Part shown: piece after piece, positions 10,919 through 20,191 of the stretch
Layout of the letters: each line of letters begins with the position of its first letter
Numbering within the stretch: position 1 is the first letter of the stretch
Assembly (NCBI GenBank): GCA_013368315.1
Contig: JAACJM010000075.1
Span: 290,119 to 354,118, forward strand
Origin: Tetrapyrgos nigripes
Lineage: Eukaryota > Basidiomycota > Agaricomycetes > Agaricales > Campanellaceae
Direction of reading: 5' to 3'
Length of the DNA: 64,000 bases
Program-made: the position numbers and the translations under genes
Notes under the pieces: model-generated
The model's database searches: none
The model's input: the letters and a program-made list of their open reading frames with translations, nothing else
What the model was told of the DNA's origin: nothing

Positions 10919-12545
10919 CAGTGGGTCAAAAAATTGTCCACATGTTTCGCATTTTTGGAAAGATTGCCAATTTAAGCAATACTGAGTAGAGATATTAAAA
11001 TGTGGTCAGTGATGGGCAGAAAGCCCTTGATAAACGCTACAATATTCTGTCTGTTTTGTCTTATTTGGCTTAAAACTCATGGAGATATGACTGATTTAAA
11101 ATGGTATGTCATTTGGACAATTTTTTGACATGCAAGTGAAAATACAGAAAGTGCTAGCTCAGTACTTGGTATGCCCTCCTTTGGCCTTCAACACAGCCTC
11201 AATCCTTCTAGGCATGCTCCTGATCAATTTCTGACAATCTTCTTCTATGATTTCATCCCACTTTTCAGCTGCTCTGTCCCATATTTCCCAAACTCCAGAG
11301 GGTGCTGTGTCATATCCATTGAGCTTGTGTTTGAGGGTTGTCCAGAGGTGTTCAATGGGGTTCAGGTCAGGAGATTGAGCAGGCCAGCTCATGCAATGGA
11401 TGTTGTTGTCTTCAAACCACTTGGTGGCCAGTTTTGACTTGTGTTTAGGATCATTGTCTTGCTGAAAAATGGCCACCTCTGGATCAACACCCAAAATATC
11501 CATGCTCTCCAGAAGGTTGTTCTCCAAAATGTCCACATACTGCTCTGCATTCATCCTGCCCTCCACCTCTGCCATGTTTCCAACTCCTTCCCACCCCATA
11601 CATCCCCACACCATGATATTTCCTCCTCCAAATTTGACTGTTTCCACCACATTTCTCTCTCCCAAGGATTCACCCTTCCTCCCCCACACATACTGCTGTC
11701 CATCTGACCCATATCGATTGATTTTAGTCTCATCTGACCAAATAACCCTTTTCCAGTCATCCACAGTCCAGTTTCTGTACTTCTGTGCAAAGTTTAAACG
11801 AGCCTTCCTGTGAGCTGCAGTGAGTTTGGGCTTCTTCTTCGTTTTAGATGTGTCCACATCATGCCTGAGAAGGGAATTTCGAATGGTTTGGGTGGAGACA
11901 GGTTGGTCAAGGAGGGGATTGATGTTTCTGGCCACTTCTGTAGCATTTTCAGCTTTGCCAGTGTTGATTTGTTGGATAGCAGCACGTTCATCAGTGGTAG
12001 ACAGCTTTCTAGGACGCCCTGCTTGATGGTTCTCCTTGTCAGGATACATCTCTTTGGCCAGAGAAGCAATCTTTGACTTGGATACCCCAGTTTTAGCAGA
12101 GATTTCCCTGGATGAAGCAGAAGTTTGGAGGAGAGAGAGGATATTGTCTTTCTGGGTGGATGTGATGGGTCTCATGATTTGATGAGGGCTATAGAACAAC
12201 TGGATGCCCTTATATATGGTCCAGCTGGCAGCTATGATATCATTATGATGTAGCCATTGCATCATTGTACAACTCCACTTATGATGTCATCTATGAGACA
12301 TCACATAGTTACAATACTGATTTTGAAGTGGCAACTCAAAAAATTGTCCAAATGACATACCATTTTAAATCAATCATATCTCCATGAGTTTTGAGCCAAA
12401 TAGGACAAATAAAACAGATTATTGTAGCTCTTATCAAGGGCGTTCTGCCCATCACTGACCACATTTCAATATCTCTACTCAGTATTGCTTAAATTGGCAA
12501 TCTTTCCAAAAATGCGAAACATGTGGACAATTTTTTGACCCACTG
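10919..12545 (-). mobile_element. Tc1/mariner element inserted in the Helitron helicase
   Basis: 1627-bp element with terminal inverted repeats of about 220 bp (CAGTGGGTCAAAAAATTGTC at the left end, its complement at the right). TA target duplications lie at 10917-10918 and 12546-12547. The arms differ at only a few sites. It carries one intact transposase gene (11159-12175). Insertion splits the PIF1 domain of the Helitron gene, so it is younger than the Helitron. Confidence 0.93.
11159..12175 (-). CDS. Tc1-type transposase
   Basis: DDE transposase that cuts and pastes the surrounding TIR element. The chosen ATG (12175) gives 338 residues with the protein starting MRPITS; an earlier in-frame ATG (12265) would add 30 residues that do not look like the family. 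An N-terminal paired-type HTH region (SSREISAKTGVSKS) and an AT-hook-like GRPRK are followed by the catalytic triad: D148 in WSDETK, D240 in QQDNDPKHKS and E275 in NPIEHLW, giving DD34E spacing. A Trp-Gly-rich VWGCMGW box is also present. No stop or frameshift in the frame, and the TIRs are intact, so it may still be functional. Confidence 0.93.
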   Translation of the reverse strand: MRPITSTQKDNILSLLQTSASSREISAKTGVSKSKIASLAKEMYPDKENHQAGRPRKLSTTDERAAIQQINTGKAENATEVARNINPLLDQPVSTQTIRNSLLRHDVDTSKTKKKPKLTAAHRKARLNFAQKYRNWTVDDWKRVIWSDETKINRYGSDGQQYVWGRKGESLGERNVVETVKFGGGNIMVWGCMGWEGVGNMAEVEGRMNAEQYVDILENNLLESMDILGVDPEVAIFQQDNDPKHKSKLATKWFEDNNIHCMSWPAQSPDLNPIEHLWTTLKHKLNGYDTAPSGVWEIWDRAAEKWDEIIEEDCQKLIRSMPRRIEAVLKAKGGHTKY

Positions 12546-13080
12546 TATATGACCTTTGGATACACTGACCAATAATCTGTTCAGCTGTGCCTTTCTTGAC
12601 TACTGGAAGAATTTGCTGAAAATCACCACCAAAAACAACAGTGATGCCTTCAAATAGCTCATCTGGCTTTGACCATATATCCTGCAAAGTGAGGTCTACA
12701 GCTTCCTGACAAAAGTGATCCTGCATGGGCACCTCATCCCAGATAATCAGATCAACTTTGTGAAAAAGTTCTCCCAAAAGGCTCTGCTTTTTCACTGAAC
12801 ATAATTTCCCCTCATAGATTTCAATTGGTATCTTAAAGGTTGAGTGTGCTGTGCGACCACCAATCAAAAGTAATGCTGCAATGCCTGATGAGGCAACACA
12901 AAGGACAATCTTCTTCTCTGCACGAAGGGCATAACACAGAGTATTGTAACAGAATGTCTTTCCAGTCCCAGCTGGGCCATGCAGAAAAAATAATTTGGGA
13001 TCATTATCCATCACTGACTTCTGGATCTCCTCAAAAGCAGCAGATTGCTCTGCATTCAACTTGCTGATATTTTCTTGAGC
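12546..13080 (-). pseudogene. Helitron PIF1 helicase, N-terminal half
   Basis: First half of the PIF1 domain, with NAEQSAAF, Walker A GPAGTGKT, ASSGIAALLL, Walker B-like LIIWDEVPM and the GGDFQQILPVV motif. The helicase unwinds DNA during rolling-circle transposition. A TGA just upstream (near 13084), where an Arg codon fits, and frame changes further upstream show decay. The frame runs into the Tc1 TIR at 12545 and resumes beyond it at 10916. Confidence 0.9.
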
Positions 13081-13985
13081 CTTTCATCTCTCTTCCTCAG
13101 GATCATATGCTAACTGCTCTACAATTAACTGATTCCTTCAAGCTGTTCCCACTGCTCATAGTTTGGTTTAGGCATGGAAGAAAATTTTGAGTTTCTCAAT
13201 CTCTCATTTATGCCTCCATGAAATAAAACCTTATCAATAAGATAAAGGCCATAGTTATAAATGTCTTCTTCATTAGGATTGGCCGCTATGCCCTTGCTAA
13301 TGAGTAGGTGTCAGATGTCATCACAAATGTATACCTTGAACTCTTCCCAAAGCACTTCAGGCTGTGATGGAGCACAATCTTTAAGGATAGTTGCAAACAG
13401 TGATCTTAACTGTGAACCTGTTTGAACAACCTTTGCTTGCTCTAGGCATTGCTGCCATTGACCATCATCTTCTAAAAGCCCTTGTGCCAAGCAAGCCTCT
13501 CGGAAGGTTGACCATACTTTTCTTTTGTTATAGCCTGGCCTGTCTGGATCAGGCTCATTGGTGTCAGTTGTATGCAAATCTTCGTGACCACTGTTAGCAA
13601 TAGTCACAAGTAGAAGCATTCACCTGCAGAGGGATAGACAAAATACATTGGCCCTATTGCAAAACCTTTCTGTCTAGGTTTCCACTTCTTTGTTGTCTTC
13701 ACCCCTACAGATTTTTGTGGAAAGTTCTGATAGAGCGTGCTTCATGCAATAGTTGTTGCCTGGTCTGGATGCTCTGCTGCAGTCTTCTTCTCATCTGCAT
13801 TTGCTTCAAACCATCCCATAAGTGTTGTCTTCTGCTTCTGAGCCTGGTTGAGAATATCATGAGCTCCTTGCTCTTCATGAAAAATAACCATCTGCTCTCT
13901 CTCTGTGTGAGGAGACAACTGAACCACATTGGGTATTCCTCCATGCATCTCATAATGCATCGGAACTCCCTATATGTGTAGATGG
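13081..13985 (-). pseudogene. Helitron gene, linker between Rep and helicase, decayed
   Basis: Fragments in several frames match the segment that follows the Rep domain in fungal Helitron proteins: EMHGGIPNVVQL, QKTTLMGWFEAN, then KRKVWSTFREACLAQGLLED and SQLRSLFATIL, then PEVLWEEF. Stops and frame changes separate them. The HUH Rep core that should precede EMHGG is absent: the sequence passes straight from the Rep-upstream domain (ending near 14030) into this post-Rep segment. Confidence 0.75.
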
Positions 13986-14944
13986 CAAAATATACTTCTG
14001 ACCCACATTTTCCAAATTAACATCTCCATTGTTCATAGCATCCACCAATCCATTATAAACCTCTGATCTAAGTTTGGCTTGATTGAGATGCAAAAACCGC
14101 AATCTACTTTGCTCAGTTTGAGCCGAGGCATCAACAACAAATTGTTGAAAGAGAAGACCTGCTCATCTAAAGATGTTCTCTTGTGTATACGATATGCATA
14201 ATACTCCAACTGTGTCACATACATTTTTGCTTCCTCTTTCTTGATCCAGAGGTTGCTGCTTCTGGATCTTCCAAGTCCTCCTCCCAATCAACTGCACCTT
14301 CATCAACAGTGATATTATTTGCATCTAAGTGCTCTTGTGATAGTTTGAGTTTTGGATGCCAACCCAATTCTTCCCTTGGAAAGAGTAACACATAATGCAA
14401 TGCCATATAGGCTGGATTGGTCTCATACAAACGTTTCAGAGACCCTGCTTGTGTATGCAAAATAATATCTCTGTGGTCTGTCACTTCTTCCCTTCCAGGT
14501 AAGAGAATAGCCACTTCATCAACTGTAGGTAAATTATGAGTTCTGGGATCTCGGCCAAAATTAAAGTGGAGTTTAATAGTGATATTCTGAATATTCTCTG
14601 GATTATTTGTCTGCAGCTCCCTAACACACTGATATGCAGACTTGTATAGTGTCACAAATCCATTGTGCCGATGCAGCATATCAGAATTTCCTGCATGATG
14701 GTTGCATGCAATCCAGTCCCATGATTTGCTGAATTGCATCCTGAGGAGCTACAATATATAACTGGGCATATACAGGATTTTGTCCTGTCTCTGGCAATAG
14801 AGAGCCCATTGAGTGCCAGAGCTCTCCTTTGATTTTGTAACAGTGTGCTCCATATGTAGGCATTTCAGGATCATTTTGACTGTTTATTTTGAGTCCAAGT
14901 GATACAAAAGCAAAAGCTGCATTATAGTTGTGGATATTGTCCAA
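13986..14944 (-). pseudogene. Helitron_like_N domain of the Helitron protein
   Basis: Contains the N-terminal helitron-like domain: YNAAFAFVSLG, YKIKGELWHSMGSLLP, YAQLYIVAP, VDEVAILLPGRE, HYVLLFPREELGWHP, then YYAYRIH followed by a decayed FVVDAW-like stretch. Two overlapping frames are needed (14681-14944 and 14215-14739) plus a third (14033-14287), so there are at least two frameshifts. The part is needed for Helitron replication as a fusion with Rep and helicase; here it is not functional. Confidence 0.8.
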
Positions 14945-15004
14945 AAAGTGTTTAGAGTTATGGCTTGTCCCATCATATAGCTTCTGAAGCTCAGGAGGAG
15001 GCTT

Positions 15005-15955
15005 CTACAACTTGGGAAGTACTACTTTTCCTTGAAGACAACAGGAACCAAATTTAAGCTCATGGATAGTTGACTTTGTTAATTTCTCACAGTCCCAATG
15101 AAGAGCCTTGCACTTGGGACAGACTTCTGTAAATCCACCCATGAAATACCAGTCATAATCCTCCTCTTCAATAATGGGATGAAGTGCCAGAGGTAGCTGA
15201 TCAATTGGAATTTCAGGAATCTCTTCCAATTCTTGAGATGGATCAACTGGTGGCTCAAATAGAGCAGGATCATCTATGTTGCCTTCAGGTTCTAGCCCAG
15301 GTTGAGGTTCATGTTGAGGTGCAGGAGGCATGAGAGGGTCTTCAATGTGAGCTGTTCCCTGAGCCTGACCTCTACCTCTACCTCTACCTCTACCTTGGCC
15401 ACAGGGACAACCATGACCTGGCAGAGGTAGTGGATGAGTGGGAAGATTTGCAAGCTGGTTGTGGATATTAGCTGGCAAATTTTGAAACCTATCTGCATAG
15501 TTCTAAGATAATTCATATAAGAAAGTATCCTATGTAGTATTTTCCTATGTAATATTTGAACAAAAAAAACTTACTTGTCTATCAGCAGTTGCATTTGATG
15601 GCCCTGCCAGAGGATTCTTATGTTGTAGAGAAATGAGGAATAATCAGTCATTTCATATAAATATTTACAATTTCTAAGAAAGCTCGCCTGTTGATGGGGT
15701 CTTCTACCTGCCCTACTTGGGCCTGGCATTGGTGGCAAATTTTGGAGCTGTGCAGCAATGCCCTGAGTTAGCTGATACTGATTACCACCATAATTAACCA
15801 CTTGGAATGGGTCTTCTTGAGCTGGATTGTAAAGCTGAGCAGGACCTTGATTCAAATTGAAGGGACTGGAGCCATGTCATGTTGAGGTACACGTCTTGCC
15901 TCAGGGCTGTCCATGATGCGTGGATTCCTTTCTCTTTCATGCTGAGCATTGCGAT
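15005..15955 (-). pseudogene. Helitron protein N-terminus, low-complexity and Cys-rich part
   Basis: The probable gene start lies near 15955, with Arg/Glu-rich N-terminal residues. It continues through a Gln/Pro-rich stretch (15571-15855), then a Gly-Arg repeat (from a CTCTAC tract at 15370-15400), and ends in a CPKCKALHW...CC motif, as in other fungal Helitron proteins. An intron-like gap (15480-15570) separates two open frames. It joins the Helitron_like_N part downstream. Confidence 0.6.
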
Positions 15956-15959
15956 GCCT

Positions 15960-16190
15960 CTGGGGAGTATTTGGTGGGGTTTCCATTATTGATTTTTTCA
16001 GTGTCATGAGAAGAAATCAGAGAAAGAAAAAGAAAGGCATTATTCACATTGAAAATGCACCCTGGGGAGTATTTGGTGGGGTTTCCCTTACTGATTTTTT
16101 CAGTTTCATGAGAAGAAATCAGAAAAACAGAAACAGAAACAGAAACAAAAACAAAATGCAATATTCACATTGAAAATGCACCTCTGGGAT
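15960..16190 (+). repeat. Tandem duplication, two units of about 105 bp
   Basis: Units begin CTGGGGAGTATTTGGTGGGG at about 15960 and 16063. Each runs through TGATTTTTTCAGT and CATGAGAAGAAATCAGA to CATTGAAAATGCACC. The second unit also has a short (AGAAAC)n run. It lies just upstream of the presumed Helitron gene start. Confidence 0.85.
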
Positions 16191-17701
16191 GCATAGAGTC
16201 AGTAATTGTGGCACTCAAGTTGAATTTTAAATCAGCCTTACATATACTGTAGTTGGGTCTCTCAGGTAACTCAAATGGCTGTGGATGCAAAGTTGAAGTG
16301 AAGCAGAAGACACAAAAAGTGGTGAAGTCACATTATATAAACACAAAAGCTTGTGGACATGAGGCAAAAGTTTGGCTTTTGCATTGTAAGTTAAAGTTGT
16401 AAGTTAATGAAGCCGGATCACATGAGATTGCATGGGGCAAATGGAAATTACCAGTGGCAATAAACACCATCTGGGCAGCTGTTTCTGCTGAAAGCTTGCT
16501 TAGTAATGATTATGTAAATATTGTTTGTTCCCAGGCCTGTCCTATCTTAATATATAGGATGAATATCCAGTAAGAACTGCAGCAGTATCAAACAGTACAA
16601 GATGAAAAATAGCAAAGCACACATTGGACATGTATAAGAAAGGGAGTATTTGAGATGAAGAACTCACTTGACAATGACATAATGACAAACCTGTGACAGG
16701 TAATATCAGTTTGACAATGAGGAGGAAAGAAAAACATAGACTCACCAGAACGTAGAGGTGCATATAGCCATCAAAAAAGACGCATATAGTCCCTTATCAC
16801 AATGAATACAACCTAGCCGCATGAAACATCAATGAGCTAAATGACCGGGTGTGAAAAGAAAAGGACAGACATACATGTTAACAAATGCCTGTCATGAAAA
16901 TGATATGCTATTAGTATTTGAATGACTACAAGCAGTATACATGTGCACCTAGTTGAAGGTATACAAGGACCTGCATAGGGACATTGATTTGGGGAGACGA
17001 TGTCGATTGGACATTGAGGGCATAGAGCTGTAGAAAATGTGTTAGTATGGCAGGGAAAATGGCAGAGATCACAAGGATGTCTCACATTCCGATGAACGTG
17101 AACAGCAAGCTGGAGTGGTATAGCCAGTAGAATATCTGGTAGGCACATGTGTCAGATAAGGTACATAATGTAGGGCAGTGATATGCACCAGTGGCCATGG
17201 AAAAGTCTCCATCCCAGAGACGCAGTGCCAGCTGAAATAAACCATTCTCAACTACGAAAGGCAAGTGTTCCTACCTGTATGGACCGAGCAGTGCATCCAT
17301 CAACTTGTTGAAGGCCACTGTTGAAGAAACATGTAGTCAGTCTGTTGTAGACTGGACACCATACTCAAAAAGCCTTTGGCAGTCCTCGCCAACCCTCAGG
17401 TGTTTGTGATCACTGGACAGTGACTCACCTGCATCTTGGGCGACTTCTGTTGAACATTGTAAGGGTGTGGAACTGGGTGAGTTGCTGCAAGAAATGAGGG
17501 CACCAACCAGGGTCGGGTACCAGCTGGTTAAGGAGAACAAAGAGATGGTGGTGGTTTGAGTTTAAGAAAGGACTTGATGCGCTGCAGACTTTTGGGCACA
17601 GTTTTTTGGAGTTTGAAAAGATCACTACCAGCCTACATCATCAATGTCACTCCATTTATGAGGCAGGTTACTCACGTATTCATGGAGTTCAAACACACAT
17701 A
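16191..17701. other. CpG-poor stretch, nothing recognised
   Basis: Only short frames, none with a domain. CpG is scarce, as expected for old methylated repeat sequence. It lies between the Helitron gene and the 17702-18365 element. Confidence 0.4.
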
Positions 17702-18365
17702 CAGTTAAACATCTCAGAATGCATAGAGTTGGTTCCAGGATTTCTCTATGCATTCTGCTATAGACTACTAAATTACACAAAAATGTACCTATTATTCAAA
17801 TTTTTCATCTGAAATATGCATCCACTGTTGTCTGCTTGACCTGAGTGCCCACATGTCACTTCAATTTGCCCCATAACTTGATAATTACTTCCCATAGCTT
17901 TAATCCCTCCTCGGCAAGTACAGGATCATCAAGGTGACTGCTCAAACACTGTGTTTCAAGTGTTTGGGATAATGTCAGGGGGAGCTTCACTCTTGTTGTC
18001 ATTGTCAAGAGGGAAGGGAAAGGGTAAAGATTGCTACACTGGTTTCAGGAGTGTCAGTCCTTAAAATTTTCCAAAAATTTTTTTGTTCTTCTGTTTTAGA
18101 AATTTCATGAGTGCCATATTGGGGAAACCCTTGTTCTCATCTAGGCAAAACCCTTGTTTTCTCACTTTTGATAATTTTATTGTTCCCTAATCCAGACTTT
18201 TATGCATGCATGCATCTACAAATGCATAACGGTCCAAAATGGCTATGCATTATGCATTATGCAATTTTCAACCATTTTGGCAGGGAACCATGCTTGTTCC
18301 AGGAAATCTTGATGCATTCCAAGATTTATGCAATATGACATTATGCAATCTGAGATGTTTGACTG
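17702..18365. mobile_element. Short TIR element with ATGCAT-rich ends
   Basis: Left end CAGTTAAACATCTCAGAATG faces its near complement at the right end (CATCTGAGATG-like block ending GTTTGACTG). A perfect 13-bp hairpin (AGAATGCATAGAG / CTCTATGCATTCT) lies at 17716-17758, and ATGCAT or TATGCA words are dense near both ends. There is no coding capacity. Ends beginning CAGT suggest a hAT-like MITE, but no 8-bp target duplication is visible. Confidence 0.5.
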
Positions 18366-18529
18366 GACCCTACAATCTGACACTCTCCTGAATTACACCT
18401 GGATGCCATATAGCGCATGTGCAACCTCACAGACCCAGGATCTTACATCCACTTTATCTACATTAATCCTCACTTGATCCTCACCAGAAGTCAAAGCCAA
18501 ATTCATCAACATACTGAGTGTACATGTGT

Positions 18530-18820
18530 GATTAGTGAAAAGCACGGGTTGCAGGTATGGGTCTCGCGGGTACGGGTAGTGATCTCCGGACCCGTGGCCC
18601 CTTCAGGTGGCTCTAGACACCCCAATATTGCACGCAATTAACTGTAATAATGTTGAAATAGCTTAACGGTTAACTGTGTACTGATTGAGGACCCAATTTT
18701 GCGAGGTCTTGAGTTCAAGCCCTGCTAGCAGCGTGACCTGTGGGTATTTTTGCGCACGGGTACGGGTATGGGTCATGCCAAAAGTACCCACGGGATACCC
18801 GTGCAGTTCACTATGTGTGA
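18530..18820 (+). mobile_element. Small G-rich TIR element with a tRNA-like core
   Basis: The ends are inverted and rich in ACGGGT: GCACGGGTTGCAGG on the left against TACCCGTGC on the right, each followed inward by GGGTACGGGT or GGGTATGGGT words. Inside, TAGCTTAACGGTTA matches an A box and GAGTTCAAGCCC about 50 bases later matches a B box, as in a tRNA or tRNA-derived SINE. The combination of TIRs and a Pol III-like core resembles the 3661-5230 element in design, not in sequence. Confidence 0.45.
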
Positions 18821-18964
18821 TGTTGCCAGATTTTAGAATACAGGAAACATTTTTCTCTATTTGACAATAAACTGTTTGACAACAGCTACACTGATTCTTA
18901 GGGCGAGAATATCTGCATTGACCTGTTCAGTGATATTCATGCTGACCTTCACTAGCCATGATTA

Positions 18965-19300
18965 ATCTGCCTGTAAGACCCTGTGCACGCACCTCAGACC
19001 GTATCCTGAATGCATCCTGCATAGCATATACATATTCAACATCCTGTACTACCTGTAACAGGATGCGAACATCCTGGTGAGTACCTGTACCAGGATTCTT
19101 ACATCCTGGGATAGTCCTGCACAGTACACGCCATCCTGGCATCCCCTGTACAGACTATAACCAGCATGTATTTACCTGAACCAGGTATTCTACATCCTGT
19201 ATACTACCTGTACATACCTTGTCACACTGCCTGACCATTTCCAGCTGTTCCCAGGCCTGTGATGATCTCAGGGCTTTTGCTGATGTGGCTCCCTCTCCCT
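18965..19300 (-). repeat. Right inverted arm rich in CATCCTGT motifs
   Basis: Reverse-complement counterpart of 9380-9675. CATCCTG or ATCCTGT occurs about ten times, and GGGCTTTTGCTGATG matches the left arm exactly in inverse. The orientation fits a subterminal region of a large TIR element; it is not explained by the Helitron. Confidence 0.5.
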
Positions 19301-19856
19301 CTACCTTGGCAACAGGTGCATTGTGCTGCAGCTGCAAGGGAGGAGTGATCAAAAATTGAGTGATCAGCAGAAGGTACAGGTCCAGGAGGGAGCCCAGCCC
19401 AAAAATAGAAATGGATATGCTGATCAGGAGAATTCGGACTAAAGGGATTGGAAGTGGGAATGCATTCAACTGCATGCAGCTAGCTATTTAGCTACAGCTC
19501 AAAATGGTAGCAGCATTCAACGCGCTGCTGTATGTATACATATGTCATAAATAATTTTTCATTTTGCATACTTATGTCAGTACAGACTAATCGTTGCACT
19601 ACAACTATTAAGCTAGGTGTAAAAGACTTGTCCTTCATTTCATTCGGACTCATAACTTGGAGACCAGGACGGAGTCCTTGGGACCTGGTGCCCAGAAAAT
19701 CTGTCCCCCTCTCGCCATTATATTTACAGCTTGAAGCTTCCAACAACCTAGAAATGATCTACTCATGAATTGCTCCCAAAGCTATCAGGCTTGGCGTCCC
19801 TTTGGCAGCGTGGTGCCCTGTACATATTAAGGACACGTCATGTATCCATGTGCTGG
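19301..19856. other. Intergenic, nothing recognised
   Basis: Short frames only. Lies between the right ACAGGATG arm and the inverted copy of 8622-8702. Confidence 0.35.
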
Positions 19857-19930
19857 TGAGGCCGTGGCAGTGCGGAACTGAGATTTGAAAGCGAGAGTGA
19901 AGCGTGCCACTCTTGCCTACCATACTTAAA
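19857..19930 (-). repeat. Inverted partner of 8622-8702
   Basis: Reverse complement of 8622-8702 with few mismatches. It ends where the Plavaka TIR begins, so it is the target sequence into which Plavaka inserted or a neighbouring repeat end. Confidence 0.55.
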
Positions 19931-20191
19931 AAGCCCAGTGAAAAATCACCCTGACGAGATCCGAATGGATGTCGAAATTTCTGAGTAGATATGAGTTGTA
20001 CCAAGTTGTGCTGATACAATTTGAGGGAAAGATTTAAGGACAAGGAATTTTCAGATCACCTCGGACTCAGTCAGTGTGAGTCAGGTGAGCTGAAAGTGGT
20101 CTGATTCCCGAAGTGTTATCTTGATGAAGCGCTATCTCAATGACGACTTTGTTTTGTCCAAGTCCCCTGCCCTTCTACGTCCTCTGCCTAT

